Assembly (NCBI GenBank): GCA_013115135.1
Contig: JABANP010000032.1
Location: 62,001 to 126,000 of the forward strand
DNA: 64,000 bases
Source of the DNA: Perkinsus olseni
Lineage: Eukaryota > Perkinsozoa > Perkinsida > Perkinsidae
Reading direction: 5' to 3'
Below the pieces are notes generated by a model that saw only the letters and a list, made by a program, of their open reading frames with translations, was not told the DNA's origin and did not search any database. Made by a program: the position numbers and the translations under genes. Of this stretch, positions 23,938 to 35,321 are shown in pieces (positions within the stretch are counted from its first letter, which is position 1; each line of letters starts with the position of its first letter).

Positions 23938-24648
23938 GGCGTGTGACGGTCAGGACGAAGCTGTGACAATAGACTCTCTTTGCCTTCGAGGAGACTGTTG
24001 AGATCCACCAGAAGGGAAAAACTCAAAAGCCCACTGAGTGATTTATCTTGACTTATTCCGTATCTTCCCATGGCAGCCTCGAGATGCCCTTGCTCCGTTC
24101 CAGCCATCCATTACCGGACCCTAGGCCTCCGCTAGATCCAAGGCTCCACGAATGTGCCACAATTCCGCAACCCTCCTTCGCCAGCGCACATCTACGGGAT
24201 GATAGAAACCACCTTGTATGCTACATGAAAATCGCATTTTCACAACAGCGATTATATACGGGGATAATCGTTTCAGAAAGTGAGCGAAATCGTCCGAAGC
24301 GATGTTTGACCAAAACAATTCGTGTGCGTAGTTCGCTGGCGATCCTCATACTCCAAGTAAACCGCCGAAAGTGTTGGTGGCGAGTTTTCGTACGCCATAT
24401 CTTGAGGTAGTGAAAGAATAATTTTTGAAGAAAAATAAATCGTCGGGAAAAGGCTTGGAAAAGCCTGAAACCGCTGTAGAAACTTTGGCTAGAAAAGAGG
24501 TGCTTTCTCCGTGGATGAGCCGCTAGCACCCCACATGGAATGACAGGCCGTTTTGATACCCGTTTGAGTGCGGCCCGGAAATTTCCTGACATATTTTGTA
24601 TCTTGCACGAGCGACCTCAACGTATCTTTCAGTTACATTTTGAACTCG
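23938..24648. promoter_or_regulatory. Divergent intergenic region, presumed bidirectional promoter
   Basis: 711 bp between two start codons pointing away from each other (KDEL receptor and GPR180-like protein). It holds no recognisable gene. An AT-rich patch lies near 24405-24470. Bidirectional promoter function is inferred from position only. Confidence 0.45.
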
Positions 24649-27148
24649 ATGGGCCGAAGTCGTGCGTCATTACTATCACTCATATTGAGTGTACTTTTAT
24701 TAGTACTACAAACTGCGCTGGTTGAAGGCAAATACGCCTCGTCCACAGTGATGCTGGGGAGGCCCACGGGAGATGCATAGGTGGAAGTATCTTTCCAAGT
24801 TTGGATACGACATTGGTAGTCCTGCTTCTCCTCCCTCCTCTTCTCATGACTTCTCGCTCTCAGGTACCGGCTACTGGCGTGTGAGAATGCGGACTGTGAG
24901 ACCTCACCTCACCGAGCCTATCAAGATTCCTGTGGAAGTGTAGCCTCTTGTCCGCCACCAGATTCCGTTCGTGCCATGCTTCAACCTTAGATACCTCGAT
25001 AATGACTGGGATGCGGTCGAGAGAGCTGACTACTGCGAGAGAAGTCGGTATCGCAAGACGTCGAGGTTCGTCGAGCTGCCAGCCAACGGCGAGTGGAGCG
25101 GTTGGGTCTCTGTAGTGGCGGGCCTCGGTAGTCTAAACGGTTGAGTCTTCGGCGTTTCTCAGGGAGAGCTGTCGCAGACGGTCCGACCACATGTGTGGTA
25201 CTTTGCTGTTTTGGACTGTGGGGAACAGCTAAAGTCCACCACTAGGATCAAGTAATTAAGAGGACATACGGATTTACACCGGTGCCGAGAGGTTTCCTTG
25301 TTTCTGACACCTCTAGCTACGAATGCATTACACCGTCCCCTCGAAGGTGTCTCGCGTATTACTCGCCCATTATCCGTGACAAGCGTTCCGCCGGGGACGA
25401 GGGAGTCCTCCATTCGCCTTGCTCAGGTTCGAGTTCATAGCGAACCAGGAGAATGGATCGGAGTTTTCGGCCGGAGCTGAGAGGCACTCGCGGCATCGTG
25501 TGGGTTCAACTCATCATATCTGGTACTATCTTCTAGGCCGCTCTATCACTCTTCAACGCCCTTCCTGTCCTACTATCTCAGTCCTCTTTACATGGTTCTT
25601 CGCCAAAGAATGCCGTAAGTTCGTTCGATCGGCGGACTCGCTTCATCCAGTCGTCATCACTCTGGCCTGCGCCATTGGCCTGCAGGTAATTCAACTCACC
25701 CGCCGTCCGGTATTATGAGAGTCTCACAAGCCCTTTGTGTTCGCGTCTCAGTTTTGCAGCACCGTCTTCGAACTGATACATTTACACAACTACAATAACA
25801 ACGGGTATGGTGTGAAGCCGTTGGATGTGCTCTCTGAGATCTGCGGGATGCTGGTGGAGGTCCTGTGTAATAACAATGACGCTCACCGCCGTCCCATTCG
25901 ACTTCTCGTCGTGCAGTGTCATCATTACTCATCCTAATCGCCCTTGGCTATACGCTGCTGCACAGCAAGCTTGGAGACCTCGACGTGGTCATACCCATAG
26001 TGTTCATTATTGGAGTAAGTCCATGACATTCTTTCCTGCTGCTGGTCGAGACCGCTACTGCAAGGCAGCGGAGTAGTGCAGGGTTGTGAGAGGGGTCATT
26101 GGATGGTCGCAGGTTGTGCATGTGCTGCTTGTCGGCTTCGGCAAGATCAAGGATGATGCGTCCTACAAATTTTACGAGAATGAAGGTACTGTGGGGTCTG
26201 CGAAGAGTTGGCAATCTGGAATGTATGGCATCACACAACCGATATGACATTACCACTTTCTGCTGATTCTTCCGGGTACCTCTGGTGGCTATCACTCCCC
26301 GTAGGTGTTGTCGGCTACATCCTGGTCGTCATCCGTCTACTTCTAGCGGCGTGGTTCCTCTGGGCAGTAAACGAGACTAGGAAGGAGGCTGGTAAGTGCT
26401 AGGCTGTGCTGAGCGCCGCATCGGAATGAGATTCGCCTCGCGGTAGACTCGACTCTTGTGCATTACAGTCGCGAGGTTCTGAAGGTTGTCTTCTCCACTC
26501 GTGGTATCCTTTCCGGACCCCAGCCCGGTGCTCAGTTGAGCTAGTAGTACAGACAAGGGCTCTCGCGGTATAGCTGTGGCATACTCTGTAATTTTGGAAT
26601 TAGCGACTTCTTTTCTCCCTATGCTTGATGGACGGAATCGTGATAGGCGTTTTATCCGCTTTGGTGCCTAACAATAGTTTAACTACCGCCCATCGAAGGT
26701 TTTCTTCTCTGTATAATCTGTACTCGGGAAGAGTCTCTGACTATGGACACCGCTCAGGTATGAAACTCCGGTATTTCCTGGCCAAGTTTGCCGGCCTTGG
26801 AATGCTCTACTTCTTTTCCTACCCAGTGCTCTTCATCATCACCGGCTTCTTCGCCCCCTACTATCGCCAAAAGGTAGTACCGCCCTCCAAGTTATGGATA
26901 CCGCTAGCTGTGTCCATGGGGCTCAGACCGTTCACAGTGCGGTTTCGTCTCAGGTGATGCTCGTCGGCTGGTTTGCTATTAAATATGGCGTATTTGCGTG
27001 GATGACCAGTATGTTCCTCACCCGAGGGGACTACTTCCAAGTCTCGACACTTAACTCGAGCTTCCTTCCCGGCGGAGTCAGACCCGGTAATACTTCCTCT
27101 ATATCATCCATGCTCGTACCGACATACAGTGGCGTCGTGCCTCCATAG
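24649..27148 (+). CDS. GPR180/TMEM145-like seven-helix membrane protein (GOST family), multi-exon
   Basis: It starts at ATG 24649 with a signal peptide, MGRSRASLLSLILSVLLLVL then QTALVEGKYASS. A lumenal part follows at about 24970-25145 (VPCFNLRYLDNDWDAVERAD, ELPANGEWSGW). Membrane exons match the intimal-thickness-receptor-like domain: FELIHLHNYNNNGYGVKPLD (about 25765-25825), LLILIALGYTLLHSKLGDLD then VVIPIVFIIG before a GTAAGT donor (26011), VVHVLLVGFGKIKDDASYKF, GYLWWLSLPVGVVGYILVVI then RLLLAAWFLWAVNETRKEAG, KFAGLGMLYFFSYPVLFIIT then GFFAPYYRQKVV, and QVMLVGWFAIKYGVFAWMTS. The order of blocks, including H-x-x-x-Y-x-x-x-G and LIALGYT, fits GPR180/TMEM145 proteins, thought to act in secretory trafficking. 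The 3' end is uncertain: a possible donor GTAATA follows the last clear block. Confidence 0.8.
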
Positions 27149-27789
27149 TGATACTCACACTGACTATAATCGTGCGTGAAATATTCACTACCGGAAATTA
27201 TCTCTCTGTAGAAAACGCTCTTCGCAACTTTGATTCGACTCTTTCATGCCATTTCCTTGCTTTTGTGAACGCTGAGTGCGATGAGGAATGCTACAGCCTT
27301 CGGTGGAGCTCGCAACCTCGGTCCTGCGGCGTAGTGGCTACATGAGTGCGGGTTTCTGTACTTTGCTTCGTTGCATTCAGGTCTTGATAAGGAGGAATAA
27401 GAATGAGAAGCGGTACGCTTCGCTCCGCTGAAGTTATGGATAATATTATTGTACATGATAGTCGGTAGTAGTCGTTCTTCCAGCTGAACGGAGTGATGAG
27501 ATGATTTACAAGCTTGTCTGCACATTACACATACTCATGCTACTGACAGTCAACCTCTCGAGGTCTGAGAGGACCTTTGGGCGGTGCTATTGATACCAAC
27601 TTGTTGGCTGAGTTGTTTACCTCGTCGTCTGCTGTGTTGTTGTATCTCTGCTACTACTACTGCGTGAATAATGGCATTTGATGATGGCGGGCTGCTCTTA
27701 CTCTGCAGCCCTCCAGCGGCAAGAGTAGGGAAGTTGCGCAGTCAATAGACAGGGTCAATAGGCAGTCTTGTTCCTTGAGCGTTGATTGC
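27149..27789. other. Intergenic stretch, nothing recognised
   Basis: Probable 3' region of the GPR180-like gene. There are no motifs in short ORFs. Confidence 0.35.
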
Positions 27790-29650
27790 ATGAGCCTGGG
27801 CTTGAGTTCGAGTCCGTCAGGCTGGCGCTCTGTCGCTAGGAAAGGCTCTGAGCCTGTTGTCTTTGGTGGCATTGCAGGATTGTGGGCGCAGTGGAAGCAT
27901 ATTCCGTTAATGTATGCTTATGGTCTGCCGCCCCCGAGCGAGACGATAGTGACTGGCAACGTGGCTGCTCGGCATCTAGCGGCGTCCGCAGCATCACAGG
28001 CCCCGGTGGTGCAAGTCGTGTGGATCGACCGGAATGCATTCAAGCCTAACAGACCGGTGAGTCTTCCAGCGAAGGTCTGGCAACCCCTTCCATCTATGCG
28101 CTAGCGGCTTGTGCTCAGCCATATGAGTTCGAAGCTGTGGCCCCGGTAACTCGCCTGAAACGTTTCAAAACAGCCGCCGCCTGTGTGAAGTGGCTGAATG
28201 ATAGGCAGAAGTAAGTTAGCGCCTATCGCCATTCAGGAAGGATCCGCTTTCCAGGCGTGCCGGTTGTAACCAGCCCGCTGTTGCTGCTGCTGAGCGCAGA
28301 TGTAAAGATGTATTAGATTCAGCATCATCCAAGTGGGAGGGCTCCCGCCGGTTATCCTTCCTCTCATCGCCCCTTCCTCCTTGTTTTAGGTCCTGTCTCG
28401 ATAAGATCCACAATAGTCCACCACCCAATGTTATATTTTCCACTCCTACTAGCCACACTCGTAGCATGAGTTGCAAAAGCAGCACGATCAGCGCGGCGCT
28501 CGGCAGAGGCTCTAATAGTGGCTCGTATCCGACTCTAGTCTGTAGAGTAGCATCAGCAGCAGCAGCGGGAGAAGCTTTCCCTGAGGACGACCCTTTGAGA
28601 AGGGTAGATCTCCGGTAAGCGATCAGTGGTGGTCTGGAGGTATTGCACGTGTGCCAGGTTGGTGGTGTCGGCCAGAGAAGCCAAGCTGTTGCTTAGTTGC
28701 CTGTCTGTGGAGGGAGGCGAAGGTGGGCCGCAGCAGCGTCCTGGCTACTGGTACATCACCGCATCGACCTTGACTCGATGGTGCATCACTAATTTGCGAG
28801 CTGGTGCTGTGTTCTCTCTCAGAAGTACATGCTGTCGGTGGCTCTGTGTTCAGTCGCCGTTGTATAGTCCCACCCAAGCCATTCCGGTCTATCGAAGTGA
28901 GTACCTTGGGCGGCTTCCGGGCCCTTGTCGACCTCTACCCGATACTGCCAGGTGTATGTCTACCACCGATGCGCCTTTGAAAAGCCGCGCAACGTCGACG
29001 ACGCCGAGTTAGCAGCACACGAGCTTGTTGTCGAAGTAGGCCCGCCTTCTCGGTTTACATGCTCACTGCAAGGGATAAGTTCAAAGGTGCTGCTTAGTAA
29101 TGGTCCAGGTATACCCGACGTTGGAGCAAGCTGTGTTCATGGGTGTTATGAATCCAGGAGCCTTCCCTAGTGGTACCTCTACTGGCGTGTCTGAGGTGGC
29201 CTCCCTCACCAGCGTCTGCTTTACTGCTAGTCCTTCAGACTTCATCTCCTGGCCACACCGCATCCGAGGACACAGTAGACTGCTGTAGCAGCAGCGTCGG
29301 TGGCGGTGGTGGTCAAATGACGTTGGTCCCGATGGGCCTCCCACCACCGTCGGCATACGTCATCGCGGGGCCGCCCTCGCACTATACGTGATCATGAACT
29401 TCAGCTTGCTCATGTTCGGGGAGCCGCCGTGTCGTCAGGTGGCCGCCCCTGCTGATGCCGTGTATACCACCAGCTAGCATGATGCTGCATCCGCCCCCGG
29501 CTATCATCATGCCCTTTCCGCCCAACTCGAACTCCTCATCACAGCAGACGCCTGCCGTTGGAACTGCGGCAACAGTTGAACAGCCGAACTGTGGTGGCAC
29601 GAATATGACTCCCGTACCATGCTCACTCTACTTCCCGGTCCTTTATAATT
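27790..29650 (+). CDS. Unrecognised proline-rich protein, several coding-like exons
   Basis: A chain of plus-strand open segments ends at plausible donors. The first, from ATG 27790, encodes AGLWAQWKHIPLMYAYGLPP and VVQVVWIDRNAFKPNRP before GTGAGT. The second holds TPSIYALAACAQPYEFEAVA then LKRFKTAAACVKWLNDRQK before a GTAAGT donor (28213). Others carry ASAAAAGEAFPEDDPLRRVD (about 28555-28615), FEKPRNVDDAELAAHELVVE (about 28975-29035), VYPTLEQAVFMGVMNPGAFP (about 29105-29165) and a Met/Pro-rich end ASMMLHPPPAIIMPFPPNSN (about 29470-29550). I do not recognise a domain. The Pro/Met-rich tail and several alanine runs suggest a partly disordered protein. Exon joins are not proven; it could be two genes. 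Confidence 0.45.
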
Positions 29651-30453
29651 AACGACCATCAACGGCGCATGTTGAGTTTGTAGTTTCATCCGACCCGCTC
29701 ATCTCATTGTCTCTGAGTGGCCTCCACAAACTATCGAGATGAATCGAGTTCGTCAGCCCTTCACGGCTTCTTCGTCTCTACAGCCACAGCAGCTCCGGCG
29801 CGCCGCAGTTGCCGTGCTAGCCATGTGCGGGGCCGTCGATTGAGTGTGGTCGGATTCCTGCGTCGAGAGTGCATCACTGGCTAAGTAGTTCGCAAAATTC
29901 ATCTCGCGTTATCGGATGCCTCGAACTCACCAGCCTACTCGCCCGCGGTGACTACTCCTTCAGACAGTATCATCACTGTGCGTTCGTGCTGGCCCTGTGA
30001 AGTAGCACGATCTTCAGTTATCGGGAAAGGGGTATATCAAGCCTTTGCAAGTACAGCAGACTGGATTGATCGTGCTCTCGTGCATATTTTTAATTGTTCT
30101 TCGTGCGTTGATTTTCTGTTGTCGGCAGTACTGAGACTAGTAACGATTTCCAATGGCGTCGAAGAAAGTCTGTCACAGCTGGTGATCAACTGAATGTCGC
30201 CCGTCTAATAGGCCTGGATGAACTCGCCCTAACAGTGTTCAGGGAGCACTAGCGCTTCCGATAGCTACCTATCTTCCGAAAGAGACACCTATGGCACAGC
30301 GCTATGTATGGCTGAGGGGCGAGGCTAGACATCCCCGCAAAAACATATTCATTTTGGATGTGCTCACTCCATGAGTTGATTGATTGTACGGTAAAGCAGC
30401 TCCTTCGCATGCAAGTTTGTTCTCAGTTTCTGCATTTATTCGACTTCGCAATA
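29651..30453. promoter_or_regulatory. Region upstream of the phospholipase B-like gene
   Basis: About 800 bp without a recognised gene, presumed to hold the 3' end of the preceding gene and the promoter of the phospholipase B-like gene. No element is identified. Confidence 0.35.
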
Positions 30454-32268
30454 ATGACCGGTTTGGCACTGTCATTGTTGGCAAGCACTGTTCTCGGTTC
30501 CGCCGTTGGTGTTGACATGAATGAAGTGATCTCTACTGGTGGTGGATTCGGAAGTCTCGACAGCAGTAAATCCGTACAGGAGGCTGTCGTCACTCTCGAG
30601 GATGGTGTATTCGACGTGAAGGAGATGTCTCGTGACACTCCATTCGCCGTTGCCTCCGGTCTTTATACGGACACTCTCTTCGAGCTCGGCTGGGATCAGC
30701 TCCAGTTGGATGCTGGTTCTGATTATTACTCCGACAAGGACAGGATGTACGCCATGGGTATGTTGGAGTCTTACTTCATCCACGATCGTATCTACAAATT
30801 CTGGGAGAACTTCGACCATAACGATCTTGAGGGCAGCCCAGCTGGTGTGAAGCAGTGGTTCAAGGACCAGTGGGAGTATGTGAAGATTATGACTCAGACC
30901 AGCAACGAGACCTTCTGGCAGAACATGGCTCTCATCGAGGCGCAGACTGAAGGATACATTGATGGTTACCAGAAGTTCCACTCAGAAGGTGAAGACATCG
31001 ACCCTCTCGATATGTACATCCTTCAATCATGGGGTGATCTTGGTGATGTTCAAGAAGGCTTCCGCGCTGCTGCCAAACAGCCTGCTGAGGACCTCGCCAC
31101 AACTCCCGATGCCGACGCTGACTTCGAGGCTGGCCCCGGTACTTTGAGTCATGGTAGCTGTACCTCGATGATCCGCCTTATGGATGATGGTGAGATTGCT
31201 GTTGCTCACAATACTTGGCGTAGTTATGAAGGTTTCATTCGTGTCTTCAAAAGGAACACTTACCCTAATGGACTCACTGTGACTATGAGCAGCACCCCTG
31301 GTCTTATCCACAGTAAGGATGACTTCTACGTGCAAGAGAACGGCAATCTTATCGCTGTCGAGACAACCAACAGTATGTATGATCAGAAGATCGCTGCTAC
31401 TTTGGCTACCAATCCTGATGCCCGTCACGTTTGCCTCTCGTGGCAGCGTGTTATGTCCTCCATCGTCTTCTCCAATACTGCTCCCGAGTTTGTGGACAGT
31501 TTCGTGGAGCAGGCCAATTCTGGAACCTACAACAACCAGTGGATGGTTGTTGATGTTAACCGTCATCATGAGGGTGCTACTGACCAAGTTGCTATGATTG
31601 TTGAACAGTCCATCGGCTACTCTCATAAGGGTGATATCTCCAGTGTTCTCCTCGACAGAGGTTACTGGAAGTCTTATAACATCCCCTACTTCCCCGATGT
31701 CTACGAGCAGATGGGCTATAATGATTCTGATAAGCAGAGTAGTTATCACCAGTGTGCTCGTAGTGAGATCAGTGATCGTGATGGTCCTCATCTGGCCAAC
31801 TTGGAAGATGTTATGTCCTTCTCGAGGTACAATGAGTATCTCACCGATCCTATTTCTGAGGGATGCGCGAGACTATCCATCGCCTCTCGTTATGATCTGA
31901 GTACTCAGGCTAAGTGCGGTGCCGGTGCTGGACCTCAGGCTTTCGGAGCAATCGATGCCAAGGTTGTCACCTCCAAGGATCTCACCACCGTTCATGCTGT
32001 TTCTGGCCCTACCAGCGATCCTGAGAACGGCATCCCTGTCTTCCAGTGGTCGACCTCTCCTGTTGATCATATGATCGAGCATGTTGGTATGCCCGACCGC
32101 TACGACTTCCCTTGGGTGAGGTTCAATGGTGAGAGTTGGTCTCTGAAGTCCCTCGATGATTCTGCCTGTGATCATGCCGATCATGTCCGTATGAACCCTC
32201 CTGCTACCACTACAACTACTACCACAACAACAACTACTCCTACCAGCGCTCTTCGTGGTGGCAACTAA
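30454..32268 (+). CDS. Secreted phospholipase B-like protein (PLBD/LAMA family), intronless
   Basis: Family members are secreted or lysosomal Ntn-type hydrolases with reported phospholipase B/amidase activity. The frame is open from 30358, but ATG 30454 is preferred because it begins a clean signal peptide, MTGLALSLLASTVLGSAVG; this gives 604 aa. The family N-terminal nucleophile is visible: GTLSHGSCTSMIRLMDDGEI, with Cys at codon 31159-31161 (about residue 236), preceded by an acidic linker where self-cleavage usually occurs. AVAHNTWRSYEGFIRVFKRN and TPGLIHSKDDFYV match family blocks; WMVVDVNRHHEGA and GYWKSYNIPYFPDVYEQMGY follow. The C terminus has DFPWVRFNGESWS and then a run of ten Thr (PATTTTTTTTTTPTS), probably O-glycosylated. 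Unlike all neighbours it has no introns, and it favours C/T-ending codons typical of high expression. Confidence 0.92.
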   Translation: MTGLALSLLASTVLGSAVGVDMNEVISTGGGFGSLDSSKSVQEAVVTLEDGVFDVKEMSRDTPFAVASGLYTDTLFELGWDQLQLDAGSDYYSDKDRMYAMGMLESYFIHDRIYKFWENFDHNDLEGSPAGVKQWFKDQWEYVKIMTQTSNETFWQNMALIEAQTEGYIDGYQKFHSEGEDIDPLDMYILQSWGDLGDVQEGFRAAAKQPAEDLATTPDADADFEAGPGTLSHGSCTSMIRLMDDGEIAVAHNTWRSYEGFIRVFKRNTYPNGLTVTMSSTPGLIHSKDDFYVQENGNLIAVETTNSMYDQKIAATLATNPDARHVCLSWQRVMSSIVFSNTAPEFVDSFVEQANSGTYNNQWMVVDVNRHHEGATDQVAMIVEQSIGYSHKGDISSVLLDRGYWKSYNIPYFPDVYEQMGYNDSDKQSSYHQCARSEISDRDGPHLANLEDVMSFSRYNEYLTDPISEGCARLSIASRYDLSTQAKCGAGAGPQAFGAIDAKVVTSKDLTTVHAVSGPTSDPENGIPVFQWSTSPVDHMIEHVGMPDRYDFPWVRFNGESWSLKSLDDSACDHADHVRMNPPATTTTTTTTTTTPTSALRGGN

Positions 32269-32685
32269 TTGACTTCTATATTATCGCATAGCGTGCAGCT
32301 CTAATGAGCTTTTATTCCGTCACGAGCGAGTTGTGCCGTAGACGACGCATCAGTTCTGTTTTTTAACTCTCTGTTAAGTGGTCCCCTCTTGGGGACGTTT
32401 AACCTTTCCCTCGTTGACCCAATGCGCTCAAGTTTTCGCGTTCAAAGTTAAGGACATCTCGCGGACTGGTTTTCGGAGCCGTCGAACGTTCTGGGGTCCT
32501 ACTCTAGCAGCTGGGAATAGCTCGTCCTAGAAAGAATCTCATGCCCCTTCAGCACGATATCAGGAGATTGTCGATAGGCTGTGTTCATTGAACCCCGTCG
32601 TTGTCAAGTCCATATCCCTGGCTCCGTTGCCAGAATTGATGTACTTCTGCAGTTCACATTTTTGTCAGTCACTGGCCCAGTAACC
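32269..32685. other. 3' flank of phospholipase B-like gene
   Basis: About 420 bp separating two plus-strand genes. No recognisable element. Confidence 0.35.
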
Positions 32686-33177
32686 ATGAGGTCATTTGCT
32701 ATTGCTATCACCCTCATCGCCATGTTGGGGGCCTGCCGAACGTGCAAGTTGCGGGCTGCAGATCCCGGCGATCAGATCCTCTGCAGAATCGATGAAGGAG
32801 GAGGTCGGCGATCGATAGGATCGCACGGCTTCGAACTCTCTCAGCCACCGCAGGCCCGCTTCAATTTCGATGATTCATGTCTTCAGAGAGTGGGATTAAT
32901 GCAGGCAATTGTGACTTACTCAAGAACAAGAAGAACCCGAAGAGTGGCACGGTTTTCCATCGTAGTACCGCTCTTCCAACAACTCCTGTCACCCGTGGAG
33001 CGAGGCAATGCCTCGGAGGCGTGGCTCGTGTCCCTTAGGGCTTTTCTGGAACATCGACATCGACCCCCCGTGCGACCCTCTGGATGTTACCCTATCGAAG
33101 ACGGCTGCATGCTCGGAGCACTTCGGGGTGGGCTTACTCAGACATTTCGATCTTCCCTGCCTTGGTCCGGTGATTGA
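32686..33177 (+). CDS. Putative secreted protein of unknown function (first exon or broken copy)
   Basis: ATG 32686 opens a good signal peptide, MRSFAIAITLIAMLGACRTC. The mature part continues DQILCRIDEGGGRRSIGSHG and FELSQPPQARFNFDDSCLQR. The frame is open to 33177, but another plus-strand frame downstream (about 33015-33211) reads GLFWNIDIDPPCDPLDVTLS and a third (about 33370-33480) reads FQLEFSDAGKELTKDYYVCV, suggesting more exons or a decayed gene. I do not recognise the family. Confidence 0.45.
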   Translation: MRSFAIAITLIAMLGACRTCKLRAADPGDQILCRIDEGGGRRSIGSHGFELSQPPQARFNFDDSCLQRVGLMQAIVTYSRTRRTRRVARFSIVVPLFQQLLSPVERGNASEAWLVSLRAFLEHRHRPPVRPSGCYPIEDGCMLGALRGGLTQTFRSSLPWSGD

Positions 33178-33767
33178 CCGCATAAAACCTTGGTTCTTGG
33201 TCACGGGCTGAAGCTCCTGAACATCAGCTTTAGGGGATGTGTTGTGTAGGACCGCATCCCAGGGAAAGCCGATGTCATCATGGAGCCCGTTAATGAAGTG
33301 GTCAGTTATAGAATACCGCACGGTGAGGAAGCCTTTGCCTTGGCTATAGTTGGGAAGGAGTAGCCGAACGTTTCAGTTGGAATTCTCAGATGCCGGCAAG
33401 GAGCTGACCAAAGACTATTACGTTTGCGTCAAGTCCAATGGGACCTTCCAAAGCCGTAGGACTGGGGTCGGAATGACCAGAATACACTCGTTATAGGTGT
33501 GTGTGAGTTTAAAGTCCAACGCCGACAGTACGGCTTAGATTAGCACCAATGTACCATCTGAGGAGGGGTTAGTTCAGCCTGTTGAATAGGTTCTGTTCAC
33601 CAGGCCGAAGAATGTTGCTCGTCATAAGTGGCCGTGGTAGGCTTTCACACGACCTCACGCAATAATAAGATTTACGTAATGTCAGCGTCACACCGTCTAC
33701 GACACAACAAAAACTTTCAATCCCGGCAGCTATTGTGAAATAAAGGGACAGCCTCTACTACTGAGGG
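33178..33767. other. Unresolved stretch, possible further exons
   Basis: Contains the plus-strand fragment ending near 33480 (TKDYYVCVKSNGTFQSR), possibly part of the preceding secreted-protein gene. Nothing else is supported. Confidence 0.35.
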
Positions 33768-33959
33768 GCAACGCTGTGCGCTGATCAGATATCGCGAACG
33801 GCAAAAGTCATCTACATCGGCGCCGCACACCCTCGACATGAACGCACCTCCGAGGCATGCTTTGCTGCATTCGAGAGCGCCGAACGGGATCGGCTCATGC
33901 TCCGCAATCCCGAGAGCTGGAAGGTCACCCATAAAGGGGCCAACTACCGGCACAAGTGA
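33768..33959 (+). CDS. Small ORF with AP2-like motif, copy 1
   Basis: A plus-strand frame reads DQISRTAKVIYIGAAHPRHE, then TSEACFAAFESAERDRLMLR and a stop at 33957-33959. It is clearly related to a second copy at about 39880-40068. The pattern (basic residues, I-Y-I-G, then an Ala/Glu helix) resembles the strand-plus-helix part of AP2 domains common in alveolates, but the match is weak and the domain call is inference. Confidence 0.4.
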   Translation, partial: ATLCADQISRTAKVIYIGAAHPRHERTSEACFAAFESAERDRLMLRNPESWKVTHKGANYRHK

Positions 33960-35321
33960 GGCGCTTGGAGTGCTGCACTTCGCAGATCCTGCTCCTGTGG
34001 TCTGACGTTGTTCCCCTGTGTCAGTGGACTATCGGGTTACTGTACTGGGGTATACTACGGTCACTTCAACGATGACATCCCACTGTAGGCTAACGGGCCA
34101 CGGCTGGACAGAGCTTCCTATCTTTCTATGCACCCATTTCCTGACTCAGCGGTCCACATGTGGTCAGCCAGAAAGGTCACACCTCGCCTGTTGTGACCGA
34201 CGCCGTCCACTTCAGTTATGATCCTCTCCCCCGGCCGACGCCCTCCGACGGCTGGATGAATAGTGCACTCCGGCTCGCAGTGACCATAGCCATCGGGGTA
34301 GGCCCGTCTTACCTCTCGCCTCAGAAGAACATCTAACGTCAACTCACTCAAACGAGGGTTGTGGATTGTTGCGTTCGAGAATATTTCTGCTCACACTCAG
34401 GCGTTCTGTTGGCGGACACTGAAGTCCCGAGTCCGCGCCCGCACCCGGCCATCACGTAATTCAAAAGGGAAGATAGAGCCCTGCCGTCGTTGATCTCACG
34501 AGTCGGGAGTATTGTGTTGCCAGAGTTGAGGATTAGGGTAGAGATTAGGCCGGATGGAGTGTCGATCATCGACAGACTTCAGTCCACCGGGTTCGGGGCT
34601 CGACGCGATGGCTGCAACTATTCCAAAGCTTAGGATTCATCTCGGGACCCTCTGAATGTGTAGAAATCCACACGAGGATCGCTTCAGTATTGGCCCAATG
34701 AACCCTCTCAAGAGTCGTTAGCCTGCTCTGTGGACCATCTCTCCTCCAGCCTTATTGCTTTATCGCTTGAGGACGAGGAGATGTTGCCCTCCCTTCCTCC
34801 TCAAGCTTGTCTCTCCTGTGATGAGTATCCCTGCATCCTAATGTTGTTGATATGCACGCCCATGCGTGCAGTAACATATTTCCTTCCATTGCTCCGCTTC
34901 TGAAATGACGCATGATCTTGACAGTCCGTAGGTGGTTCAAGATACATCTTTATCGCGCACCGTTCACGGTTCACATCGTGCTGTCAGCGAAGAATTTGTG
35001 ACTACGTTCTGGTATCCTACGAACGAGAGGGTTCGACCGTCTCTCCAGAGTCATACGATGAAACTCGCATTAACTAGAGTTGTTGGTGATAGTTGCAAAC
35101 AGGCATTCTCGGCTCTCTTCCCGTCACGTGTTCAACTCGATACTCTCATCAGTCCTACAAAGTGACCGAACCGGATAGTTGACCACTAAGTTGCTTGAAT
35201 GTGACCAGAAGGTATGGATGGGCTGTAAAAGCGCCATCAAATGAATGACCATGAAGAGGCCACAATAACTACGACTGCATACATACGTCTATAATCGCCT
35301 ATGAAGCCCATCGGAGAGCTA
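33960..35321. other. Intergenic or unresolved stretch
   Basis: Short ORFs on both strands show no recognisable domain, e.g. minus 34118-34351 and plus 34932-35165. It includes the 3' flank of the P450 gene. Confidence 0.35.

Noticed and set aside
30472..31791. Long minus-strand ORFs opposite the phospholipase B-like gene
   Set aside because: They are shadows of the strongly codon-biased sense frame.
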